Source of the DNA: Clostridia bacterium
GTDB lineage: Bacteria > Bacillota > Clostridia > Christensenellales > DUVY01
Direction: 5' to 3'
Length of the DNA stretch: 41,935 nt
Assembly: GCA_036562685.1 (NCBI GenBank)
Contig: DATCJR010000127.1
Location: forward strand, 1-41,935
The notes under the pieces were generated by a model. The model was given only the letters and a program-made list of their open reading frames with translations. It made no database searches and was not told the DNA's origin. The translations under genes were made by a program, and so were the position numbers. Each line of letters opens with the position of its first letter. Position 1 is the stretch's first letter. Below, piece after piece: positions 35,300 to 41,935 of this stretch.

Positions 35300-35629
35300 A
35301 TGAAAGAGTTAGAAGTCGGTTTGCTGGCGGATTTTTACGGTGCATTACTCAATCAAAAGACAAGAGATATTTTGGATAGGTTTTATAACCAAGATATGTC
35401 TTTGGGTGAAATATCTCAAGAATTGGGTATTACACGTCAGGGAGTAAGAGATTATCTGACACGCGCCAAAAAGGCATTAACCGAATATGAAGATAAACTC
35501 AAAATGGCTTCCAAATTTTATGATTTGAGAGAAAAGATTATTGAATACAAAGATAAGACTTTTCAAGCAAACAGCGTAGATAAAGACGAAGTTTTAAAAT
35601 TTTTAGATAGTTTGCTAAAACTAATCTAA
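35300..35629 (+). CDS. ylxM: YlxM family DNA-binding protein (UPF0122)
   Basis: YlxM is a small helix-turn-helix protein encoded beside ffh in many Gram-positive bacteria and linked to SRP function. The 109-residue protein carries a sigma-region-4-like HTH at about 35-60 (MSLGEISQELGITRQGVRDY), preceded by LLADFYGALLNQKTRDIL and followed by a charged helical tail (about 60-109). The palindrome overlapping its own start site is a natural candidate for autoregulation, which is inference. It is the first gene of the operon running to yraN; ffh starts 11 nt after its stop. Confidence 0.94.
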   Translation: MKELEVGLLADFYGALLNQKTRDILDRFYNQDMSLGEISQELGITRQGVRDYLTRAKKALTEYEDKLKMASKFYDLREKIIEYKDKTFQANSVDKDEVLKFLDSLLKLI

Positions 35630-35640
35630 GCAGGATTTTT

Positions 35641-36957
35641 ATGGCATTATTTAAAGGATTAAGCGAAAAATTAAATCATATATTTTCTAAGATTGCCCAT
35701 AAAGGCAGACTTAGCGAACTAGAAGTCAAGACCGCTTTGAGAGAAGTAAGAGTTGCCTTGCTGGAAGCGGACGTTAACTTTGCAGTAGTCAAGGACTTTA
35801 TCTCCAAAGTCTCCCAAAAAGCTACAGGCGCAGAGATTCTTAACAGTCTGACCGCTTCGCAACAAGTTGTTAAGATTGTCAATGAAGAATTAATCAATCT
35901 AATGGGCGGCACTTTGTCTAAGCTGGAGTTATCCGGCAATCCTGCTATTATAATGATGTGCGGACTTCAAGGTGCTGGTAAAACTACGATGTGCGGCAAG
36001 CTTGCTAATATGTTAAAAAAGCAAGGTCGCAATGTCATGCTAGCAGCGTGCGACGTTTATCGTCCTGCTGCTATTAAGCAATTGGAAATCGTTGCAAAAA
36101 ATGCAGGTGCTGAATTTTTTGAACAAGGAACATCCAATCCTGTCAAAATCGCAAAATCCGCTATCACTCAAGCATCCAAAAAATCTTGCGATACCTTAAT
36201 TTTGGATACAGCGGGAAGATTGCATATAAACGACGAGCTGATGAAAGAGCTTGAAGAAATCATTAAGGCTACGCGTCCTTGTGAAATTTTGTTGACCGTT
36301 GATGCTATGACAGGTCAAGATGCTGTTACGGTAGCGCAGACTTTTAACGAAAGACTTAATATCACAGGCGTAATTTTGACCAAACTTGACGGCGATACAA
36401 GAGGCGGTGCGGCTCTGTCCGTACGTGCAGTAACAGGCAAGCCTATCAAGTTTTGCGGTATAGGCGAAAAAGTTGGAGATATTGAACCTTTTTATCCTGA
36501 CCGTATGGCGTCCAGAATTTTGGGAATGGGCGATGTTTTGACTCTTATAGAAAAAGCCCAAGCCGCTGTCAATGAAGAAGACCTAAAAAAAATGGAACGC
36601 CGTATTGCTGAAAACAGCTTTACACTAGACGATTTTTTGGTGCAGTTTGACAGTATCAGCAAGATGGGCGGATTGTCCGAAATTCTTAACATGATGCCGG
36701 GCGCAAACAAGTTTAATATCAAGGATGGCGATTTGGATGAAAGCCGCATTAAAGTTTTTAAGGCTATTATTCAGTCTATGACCAAAGAAGAACGCAATAA
36801 TCCTGATATCATCAAGGCATCAAGAAGAAAGCGTATAGCCAATGGCAGTGGAACGAGCATACAAGAAGTTAATCAACTGTTAAAGCAATACGAACAGACC
36901 AAAGAAATGATGAAAAGATTTAAGGGAAAAGGCGGAAGAATGCGTTTGCCCTTCTAA
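35641..36957 (+). CDS. ffh: signal recognition particle protein Ffh (SRP54)
   Basis: Ffh binds signal sequences and the 4.5S/SRP RNA and docks on FtsY. The 438-residue protein has the N domain (1-95), G domain with GLQGAGKTT (P loop, Lys114), the DVYRPAAIKQL motif, LILDTAGRLHINDELM and TKLDGDTRGGAAL, and the C-terminal M domain (about 300-438). The RNA-binding part of the M domain is visible in SRRKRIANGSGTSIQEVNQL near 397-416. The C-terminal tail is short and basic, without a long Met-rich extension. The ribosome binding site is AGCAGGA. rpsP begins 67 nt later. Confidence 0.98.
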   Translation: MALFKGLSEKLNHIFSKIAHKGRLSELEVKTALREVRVALLEADVNFAVVKDFISKVSQKATGAEILNSLTASQQVVKIVNEELINLMGGTLSKLELSGNPAIIMMCGLQGAGKTTMCGKLANMLKKQGRNVMLAACDVYRPAAIKQLEIVAKNAGAEFFEQGTSNPVKIAKSAITQASKKSCDTLILDTAGRLHINDELMKELEEIIKATRPCEILLTVDAMTGQDAVTVAQTFNERLNITGVILTKLDGDTRGGAALSVRAVTGKPIKFCGIGEKVGDIEPFYPDRMASRILGMGDVLTLIEKAQAAVNEEDLKKMERRIAENSFTLDDFLVQFDSISKMGGLSEILNMMPGANKFNIKDGDLDESRIKVFKAIIQSMTKEERNNPDIIKASRRKRIANGSGTSIQEVNQLLKQYEQTKEMMKRFKGKGGRMRLPF

Positions 36958-37024
36958 AGATACGAAATATATAAAAACCAATTATATATAAATTTTATAC
37001 ATACATACAAGGAGAAAAATTTTT

Positions 37025-37324
37025 ATGGCAGTTAAATTAAGACTTACTAGATTAGGCGACAAAAAATCACCTTTTTATAGAATAATTGTCGCAGATTCAC
37101 GTTCACCCCGTGACGGAAAATTCATTGAAATTGTGGGATATTACAATCCATTAACCGATCCCGCAGAAGTTAAAGTGGATGTAGAAAAGGCAAAAGATTG
37201 GATTAAAAAAGGTGCTCAACCTACAGACACAGTAAAATCACTATTAATTAAAGCTGGCGTTCTTGAAAAGCCTGCTAAGCCCGCACCTGCAAAGACTAAA
37301 GCCGTTAAAAAGTCTAAGGAGTAA
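37025..37324 (+). CDS. rpsP: 30S ribosomal protein S16
   Basis: S16 stabilises the 16S rRNA 5' domain during 30S assembly. The first 80 residues are the conserved core ([56 protein letters not shown]). A Pro/Ala/Lys-rich tail follows, common in Clostridia. AAGGAG lies 11 nt upstream of the ATG. It is followed 5 nt later by khpA, the normal order. Confidence 0.98.
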   Translation: MAVKLRLTRLGDKKSPFYRIIVADSRSPRDGKFIEIVGYYNPLTDPAEVKVDVEKAKDWIKKGAQPTDTVKSLLIKAGVLEKPAKPAPAKTKAVKKSKE

Positions 37325-37329
37325 TAATA

Positions 37330-37554
37330 ATGGTTGAACTAGTTGAATATATAGTAAAAGGGCTTGCTGATAATCTTGAAGAAGTTAAGGTGTCGCAAGA
37401 AGATACTACTATTAAGGTAGAGTTGTCCAAGGAAGATATGGGCAAGGTTATTGGAAAACAAGGCAAGATAGTTAAGGCTATACGCACAATCGTTCGTGCC
37501 GCAGGAATGAAAGAAGGTGTAAAATACACCGTAGAAATTGTAGATAAACAATAA
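37330..37554 (+). CDS. khpA: KH-domain RNA-binding protein KhpA
   Basis: KhpA (YlqC) binds RNA, usually as a heterodimer with KhpB, and affects cell division and elongation in Gram-positive bacteria. The 74-residue protein is a single type II KH domain with the GxxG loop in VIGKQGKIVKAIRTIVRAAG (about 39-58). It sits between rpsP and rimM as usual. KhpB/Jag is not in the window. A 17-bp perfect hairpin lies 12 nt after its stop. Confidence 0.96.
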   Translation: MVELVEYIVKGLADNLEEVKVSQEDTTIKVELSKEDMGKVIGKQGKIVKAIRTIVRAAGMKEGVKYTVEIVDKQ

Positions 37555-37566
37555 TCTGAAAAATTA

Positions 37567-37605
37567 ATATATTTAAGGCGGCAGATTTTGCCGCCTTAAA
37601 TATAT
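37567..37605 (+). repeat. perfect 17-bp hairpin between khpA and rimM
   Basis: ATATATTTAAGGCGGCA (37567-37583) pairs perfectly with TGCCGCCTTAAATATAT (37589-37605) around a 5-nt loop. No T run follows; instead CGGAG, the rimM ribosome binding site, starts at the base of the stem. A possible RNase III processing site, stability element or attenuator inside the operon. Confidence 0.85.
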
Positions 37606-37617
37606 CGGAGAACATAT

Positions 37618-38121
37618 ATGAATCAAAGAATGTTGATAGGGACAGTTCTAAAAACTCGCGGTTTAAAAGGTGAGATAAAAGTCAAACCTTTTACCGATGA
37701 TATTGATAATCTCTTGAAAGTTAAAAACGTTTATATAGATGACATCAATTACAAAGTGCTTTCATCTTATGAAAGCGGCGGTATGGTGTATCTTAATCTA
37801 AGCAAAATTTGCAGCATAGAAGACGCCCAAGTTTTGAGAGGTAAGGATATCTATATAGACAGACAGGATGCTGCACCTTTAGAAAATGGCGGATATTATA
37901 TTGTGGACATTTTGGGCTGCGATGTGTATACAGGTCAAAAATATATTGGAAAAGTTGTTGATATTGAGCAATATGGTGCTGCTGATGTCTATACTGTAAA
38001 GGGCGAAAAAGTAGTAAGATTTCCTTATCTTCGTAAGCTTGTTATCCAAATAGATATCGAAAACAAAAAGATAGTTTTAGACGAAAAAGTATTTGAAGAG
38101 GTCAGCATTTATGAAGATTAG
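37618..38121 (+). CDS. rimM: 16S rRNA processing protein RimM
   Basis: RimM assists 30S head assembly and binds S19. The 167 residues include the N-terminal domain (LIGTVLKTRGLKGEIKVKPF) and the PRC-barrel domain (YYIVDILGCDVYTGQKYIGK; DVYTVKGEKVVRFPYLRKLV) in order. CGGAG precedes the ATG, directly after the 17-bp hairpin. The final 11 nt overlap trmD, so translation is coupled. Confidence 0.97.
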   Translation: MNQRMLIGTVLKTRGLKGEIKVKPFTDDIDNLLKVKNVYIDDINYKVLSSYESGGMVYLNLSKICSIEDAQVLRGKDIYIDRQDAAPLENGGYYIVDILGCDVYTGQKYIGKVVDIEQYGAADVYTVKGEKVVRFPYLRKLVIQIDIENKKIVLDEKVFEEVSIYED

Positions 38122-38782
38122 TGTGCTGACATTGTTCCCCGAAATGTTTGATTCTTTAAAATGCAGCATATTAAAACGTGCTATTGATGCTGGAGTGTTG
38201 GATGTTCAGCTTTATAATATAAGAGATTATTCTATTGACCGCCATCAGAAATGCGATGATTATTCTTTTGGAGGCGGAGAAGGTATGGTTATGATGCCTC
38301 AGCCTGTATATGATGCTTTGGAAGCTGCAGATCCTGGACATCAGGCTTGGCGTGTTTATTTATCGCCTAAAGGGAGAACATTTAACCAAAAAATTGCCAA
38401 TGAATTGAGCCAAAAAGAGCATATGGTCTTGCTTTGCGGACATTATGAAGGACTTGACCAAAGAATAATAGATTTTTATATTGACGAAGAAATTTCGATA
38501 GGCGATTATGTACTTACAGGCGGAGAACTTGCCGCTCAAGTGGTTATTGACTGCGTAGCGCGATTAGAACGTGGAGTGCTGGGCAACGACCAGTCCGCCA
38601 AGTTTGAAAGTTTTGAAAATGGATTGTTAGAATATCCGCATTATACACGTCCTAGAGAATTTATGGGACATAGCGTTCCAGAGGTTTTGTTTAGCGGCGA
38701 CCACAAAGCGATACAAAAATGGCGTGAAGAGCAAAGCAAAATTATAACAAAAAAGCTTCGCCCTGATCTAATTAAGGAATAA
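38111..38782 (+). CDS. trmD: tRNA (guanine-N1)-methyltransferase TrmD
   Basis: TrmD makes m1G37 in tRNAs and prevents +1 frameshifting. The 223-residue SPOUT-class protein starts MKISVLTLFPEMF and has DYSFGGGEGMVMMPQPVYDA, LLCGHYEGLDQRI and the trefoil-knot SAM site ISIGDYVLTGGELAAQVVID. The ATG at 38111 lies inside the rimM end, preceded by GAAGAGG, and fits the family; an in-frame TTG at 38093 is rejected. rplS, normally next, is missing; rbgA follows after 4 nt. Confidence 0.98.
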   Translation: MKISVLTLFPEMFDSLKCSILKRAIDAGVLDVQLYNIRDYSIDRHQKCDDYSFGGGEGMVMMPQPVYDALEAADPGHQAWRVYLSPKGRTFNQKIANELSQKEHMVLLCGHYEGLDQRIIDFYIDEEISIGDYVLTGGELAAQVVIDCVARLERGVLGNDQSAKFESFENGLLEYPHYTRPREFMGHSVPEVLFSGDHKAIQKWREEQSKIITKKLRPDLIKE

Positions 38783-38786
38783 AATT

Positions 38787-39611
38787 ATGAACATTCAATG
38801 GTTTCCCGGACATATGGCAAAAGCCATAAGAGAAGCCGAGCAAAATTTAAAAATAGTTGATGCAGTTATTTATGTTTTGGATTCGCGTGCTGTAAGAGCA
38901 TGCATTAATAGTCATTTTTTAAATCTCATAGGCAATAAGCCTGTTTTGTACGTTTTGAATAAAGCCGATTTGGCGGACCAAAAAAACAACAAAGAGTGGG
39001 TACAACATCTGTCTTCTAATGGCAATCTTGCGGTAAGCGTCATAGCGACCAAAAGCGGCGGCGCAAGAGTAATAATCCCAGAAATAAAAAAATTAGTTAG
39101 CAATCAAATCCAGAAATGGCAAAAAAAGGGCATTAATTATATCCCAAAAGTTATGGTTGCAGGTATCCCAAACACCGGAAAATCGTCTATAATTAATTCA
39201 TTGTGCGGTGCAGGCAGAACAAAAACAGGAAACAGACCTGGAGTTACCCGCGGCAAACAATGGGTCAGAGTGGATAATATAATCGATATGCTGGATACTC
39301 CGGGCGTGCTAGCACCTAAGCTGGACGATATGGATTTGGCAAAACATCTTGCATACATCGGAAGCATAAAAGATGATATACTTGATGTTGTTGAACTTTC
39401 AAGAGAGTTTTTGATGGAGATGAATAATAGGTTTAAAGATAATCTCATCAAAAGATATGGAAACAATACAGAAACATTGGAAGATATAGCAAAATCAAGA
39501 GGATATCTAATAAAAGGTGGAGAACTTGATATCGAAAGAACTGCCGTAGCGGTGTTGGACGATTTTCGCTCAGGCAGACTTGGAAATATTTCTTTGGAAC
39601 AACCATCATAA
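38787..39611 (+). CDS. rbgA: ribosome biogenesis GTPase RbgA (YlqF)
   Basis: RbgA is a circularly permuted GTPase needed for late 50S maturation. The motif order is permuted as expected: NKAD (G4, residues 58-61) comes before GIPNTGKSS (G1, Lys132) and DTPG (G3, 170-173). The N-terminal IQWFPGHMAKAIREAE signature, with its hydrophobic catalytic-region residues, is intact. The C-terminal RNA-binding domain covers about 190-274. It directly follows trmD and precedes rnhB by 12 nt. Confidence 0.97.
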   Translation: MNIQWFPGHMAKAIREAEQNLKIVDAVIYVLDSRAVRACINSHFLNLIGNKPVLYVLNKADLADQKNNKEWVQHLSSNGNLAVSVIATKSGGARVIIPEIKKLVSNQIQKWQKKGINYIPKVMVAGIPNTGKSSIINSLCGAGRTKTGNRPGVTRGKQWVRVDNIIDMLDTPGVLAPKLDDMDLAKHLAYIGSIKDDILDVVELSREFLMEMNNRFKDNLIKRYGNNTETLEDIAKSRGYLIKGGELDIERTAVAVLDDFRSGRLGNISLEQPS

Positions 39612-39623
39612 CGGAGTAATAAA

Positions 39624-40250
39624 TTGTCTAAAAGCACTTTAGATTATGAAAAGAATTATGCCGATTTAAATTACATCTGCGGCATTGATGAAGCAGGACG
39701 CGGACCTTTGGCAGGACCTGTGTCTTGTGCTGCTGTTATAATGCCCAAAGGACAATATATAGAAGGCGTTGACGACAGCAAAAAGTTATCTGAACAAAAA
39801 CGAGAAGAACTTTATGAAATTATCATAAAAAACGCTGTTGCATATAATGTGGTTATGATTGACCATAAAGTCATTGACGAAATCAATATTTTACAGGCTA
39901 CCAAAAGAGGTATGGAACTGGCGGCAAATGGACTTAAGATAATACCCGATATTATTTTGGTAGATGCCGTAAAAGGACTTAATTTGCCCTGCCCATACGA
40001 GGCAATTATAAAAGGCGATGAATTGTCTTATAATATCGCAGCGGCAAGTATTTTGGCAAAGGTAACAAGAGACAGGTATATGCGCGAAATGGACAAGGTG
40101 TATCCGCAATATGGATTTAAAAATTCGAAAGGCTATGGAACAAAATCTCATTTGGAAGCCTTGAAAAAATGGGGTCCTTGCCCTATACATAGACAAAGTT
40201 TTTTGACGCATTTGTACTTAAATTCAGAAAATATAGACGCTAAAGATTAA
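39624..40250 (+). CDS. rnhB: ribonuclease HII
   Basis: RNase HII removes RNA from RNA-DNA hybrids and starts ribonucleotide excision. The 208-residue protein has CGIDEAGRGPLAGPV with catalytic Asp22 and Glu23, VDDSKKLSEQKREEL, ILVDAVKGLNLP with a further Asp near 114, and AASILAKVTRDRYM. The start is TTG at 39624, 7 nt after ACGGAG; this gives the short N-terminal segment before the core that is usual for the family. It lies between rbgA and yraN. Confidence 0.96.
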   Translation: MSKSTLDYEKNYADLNYICGIDEAGRGPLAGPVSCAAVIMPKGQYIEGVDDSKKLSEQKREELYEIIIKNAVAYNVVMIDHKVIDEINILQATKRGMELAANGLKIIPDIILVDAVKGLNLPCPYEAIIKGDELSYNIAAASILAKVTRDRYMREMDKVYPQYGFKNSKGYGTKSHLEALKKWGPCPIHRQSFLTHLYLNSENIDAKD

Positions 40251-40272
40251 GAGAGTTTTTTGTGGGGTTTTG

Positions 40273-40635
40273 ATGAGCGAACAAAATGTCCAAAAAGGCA
40301 GGATAGGCGAAGCAAGAGCCGAAGCATATCTAAAGAAAATAGGATATAAGATTCTCAAGACTAATTACAGATGCTCGTCTGGAGAAATTGATATTATCGC
40401 ATTAGACGGAAAAACACTTGTCTTTTTGGAAGTTAAAAGCAGAGCAAATACAGCCTATGGTTCACCATCCGAAGCGGTTAATTACAAAAAACAGCAGCAT
40501 ATTGCAAAAGCTGCTGTTACGTATATTAAGCAAAATAATCTTTTTGATATGCCCGCAAGGTTTGATGTGATTGAAATAATTGATGATGATATAAGATTGA
40601 TAAAAAATGCTTTTTTGAGTGATGTGTGGTACTAA
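40273..40635 (+). CDS. YraN family endonuclease-like protein (UPF0102)
   Basis: YraN proteins have a restriction-endonuclease-like PD-(D/E)xK fold; the cellular role is unclear, with a link to DNA processing or recombination. The 120 residues contain KGRIGEARAEAYLKKIGYKI, then GEIDIIALDGKTLVFLEVKSR with the likely metal site Glu38, Asp40 and Glu53-x-Lys55. The ATG at 40273 follows a GTGGGG site and is preferred over the TTG just upstream. It is the last gene of the ylxM operon, as in many Gram-positive bacteria. The htpG promoter begins 1 nt after its stop. Confidence 0.93.
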   Translation: MSEQNVQKGRIGEARAEAYLKKIGYKILKTNYRCSSGEIDIIALDGKTLVFLEVKSRANTAYGSPSEAVNYKKQQHIAKAAVTYIKQNNLFDMPARFDVIEIIDDDIRLIKNAFLSDVWY

Positions 40636-40636
40636 C

Positions 40637-40665
40637 TTGACATTGGAAAAAATTTGAACTAATAA
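40637..40665 (+). promoter_or_regulatory. htpG promoter
   Basis: TTGACA (40637-40642), 17 nt and TAATAA (40660-40665) give a sigma-A-type promoter with a leader of about 35 nt and an ACAGGAGG ribosome binding site. No CIRCE or CtsR-type heat-shock operator is visible. Confidence 0.65.
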
Positions 40666-40706
40666 TATTATGGATTTAAATTCTTAACATTGTACAGGAG
40701 GACGAT

Positions 40707-41935
40707 ATGCAAAAAAAAGAGTTTAAAGCAGAGTCAAAAAGACTTCTAGATTTGATGATCAATTCGATCTATACGCACAAAGAAATATTCTTAAGAGAGA
40801 TTATTTCTAATGCCAGCGATGCTTTGGACAAGTTGTATTATCTTGCATTGACTGACAATTCTATTAATTTTAATAAAGAAGATTATTATATAAGAATAAG
40901 CATTAATAAAGATGCGCGTACGCTTACTATATCTGATACCGGTATAGGCATGACAAAAGAAGAACTAGAAAACAATCTAGGCACTATTGCAAAAAGCGGT
41001 TCATTGGATTTCAAACTTAACAAGGAGCAAAAAGAAGACATTAATATCATAGGTCAGTTCGGCGTAGGCTTTTATTCCGCATTTATGGTAGCACAAAATG
41101 TAAAGGTGCTGACCAGAGCTTATAATTCTACTGAAGCCTATCTTTGGGAATCTGACGGTGCAGAAGGCTATACAATCGAGCCAGCCCAAAAAGACACCAT
41201 AGGAACTGATATAATCTTGACAATCAAGACAAGTGCAGATGAAGAAAACTATGACGAGTTTTTGGAAGAATATCGTATAAGAGGTCTGGTTAAAAAATAT
41301 TCTGACTTTATAAGATATCCTATTAAGATGCTTGTTACTAAGAGCCGCAAAAAAGAAGGCACCGAAAACGAGTATGAAGATTACAAAGAATACGAAATAC
41401 TCAACAGCATGGTTCCTATTTGGCGTAAGAACAAGTCCGAACTAAAAGATGAAGATTATTATAAATTCTATGAAGAAAAGCACTATGGTTTTGGAAAGCC
41501 TTTGGCATATATACATCAAAATGTAGAGGGCGCTACAAACTTTAGAGCGATCATGTATATTCCTGAAAATGCGCCTTTTGATTATTATTCTAAGGAATAT
41601 CAAAAAGGTCTTGAATTGTATTCTAACGGCGTTTTAATTATGAATAAGTGTGCAGATCTTTTGCCTGATTATTTTGCTTTTGTTCAAGGTCTTGTAGATA
41701 GTGAAAACTTGTCCTTGAATATTTCAAGAGAGCTTTTGCAGCACGACAGACAATTGCAGTTCATAGCAAAAAAACTTAAAGAGAAGATTAAGTCCGAGCT
41801 TTTGAATATGCAAAAAAACGAGCGCGAAAAATACGAAAAGTTCTATAAGAGCTTTGGAAGAACATTAAAATACGGAATTTATTCTGACTTTGGTACGCAC
41901 AAGGATGAATTGGAAGACCTTATCATGTTCTATTC
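40707..41935 (+). CDS. htpG: chaperone HtpG (Hsp90), truncated by the window edge
   Basis: HtpG is the bacterial Hsp90, an ATP-dependent dimeric chaperone. The 409 codons visible cover the N-terminal GHKL ATPase domain and most of the middle domain. Motifs are [20 protein letters not shown] (with the catalytic Glu and the Mg-binding Asn), [21 protein letters not shown] and [15 protein letters not shown]. The middle domain has the client/ATP-contact segment [20 protein letters not shown]. The frame is open to the last base, so the C-terminal dimerisation domain lies outside the window. The ATG at 40707 has a full AGGAGG 6 nt upstream. Confidence 0.98.
   Translation, partial: MQKKEFKAESKRLLDLMINSIYTHKEIFLREIISNASDALDKLYYLALTDNSINFNKEDYYIRISINKDARTLTISDTGIGMTKEELENNLGTIAKSGSLDFKLNKEQKEDINIIGQFGVGFYSAFMVAQNVKVLTRAYNSTEAYLWESDGAEGYTIEPAQKDTIGTDIILTIKTSADEENYDEFLEEYRIRGLVKKYSDFIRYPIKMLVTKSRKKEGTENEYEDYKEYEILNSMVPIWRKNKSELKDEDYYKFYEEKHYGFGKPLAYIHQNVEGATNFRAIMYIPENAPFDYYSKEYQKGLELYSNGVLIMNKCADLLPDYFAFVQGLVDSENLSLNISRELLQHDRQLQFIAKKLKEKIKSELLNMQKNEREKYEKFYKSFGRTLKYGIYSDFGTHKDELEDLIMFY

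Noticed and set aside
39137-39637. 166-codon open frame opposite rbgA
   Set aside because: Covers conserved rbgA motifs on the other strand; Ser/Pro/Leu-rich composition is typical of a shadow frame.

Overview
The window is 41.9 kb of AT-rich, gene-dense chromosome from a low-GC Gram-positive bacterium, most likely a Clostridia-type member of the Bacillota. Support for this is SepF, YlxM, KhpA, RbgA, DUF5665, the SatD/DUF3307 pair, the order smc-ftsY-ylxM-ffh-rpsP-khpA-rimM-trmD-rbgA-rnhB-yraN, AGGAGG-type ribosome binding sites and simple hairpin/T-run terminators. The species cannot be named from the sequence. I see no insertion sequence, prophage, CRISPR array, rRNA or tRNA. Forty coding regions are supported, including one 55-codon gene on the minus strand (8620-8787) and an htpG cut off by the right edge.

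Layout. 0.3-2.8 kb: a surface lipoprotein with InlB-type repeats, Ig-like domains and a leucine-rich tail. 2.9-4.8 kb: groES-groEL on the minus strand. 5.0-9.2 kb: dCMP deaminase, two unrecognised membrane proteins, YggS, SepF, a small YjzC-like gene and a DUF5665 protein. 9.3-12.6 kb: purine salvage (NCS2 permease, adenine deaminase). 12.8-17.9 kb: a PflX-type radical SAM protein, a GH4 glycosidase diverging from an AraC regulator, and the satD-DUF3307 pair behind a double palindrome. 18.1-21.1 kb: citrate synthase, an esterase and a ferritin-like protein, each apparently transcribed alone. 21.2-28.0 kb: an L-arabinose locus, araB-araD-araA plus a GH127 beta-L-arabinofuranosidase, diverging from an ArsR-type regulator with a large C-terminal domain. 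28.1-40.6 kb: a GrpB-like protein, then plsX-rnc-smc-ftsY and the ylxM-to-yraN operon. 40.7 kb to the end: htpG.

How the genes work together. The arabinose block would release L-arabinose from oligosaccharides in the cytoplasm (GH127) and convert it to D-xylulose 5-phosphate (AraA, AraB, AraD); no transporter is present here. The permease and adenine deaminase form a purine salvage pair. The right third is housekeeping: phospholipid initiation, RNA processing, chromosome condensation, the signal recognition particle and its receptor, and ribosome and tRNA maturation. Two genes usual in such blocks are not at their usual places: rplS between trmD and rbgA, and acpP/fab genes between plsX and rnc.

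The most interesting signals are regulatory. (1) Several genes start 4-8 nt after a good -10 box and lack a ribosome binding site, which suggests leaderless transcripts. (2) Two near-identical palindromes precede satD, the second over its -35 box. (3) Repeated palindromic half-sites lie between the ArsR-type regulator and araB. (4) A palindrome just downstream of the ylxM promoter reaches its ribosome binding site. (5) Three AATCTTTTGTAT repeats lie in the predicted GH4 leader. (6) A perfect 17-bp hairpin separates khpA from rimM. No clearly new multi-gene system is evident. The least explained protein units are the paired membrane proteins at 5682-7448, the SatD/DUF3307 pair, and the ArsR-type regulator of the arabinose genes.
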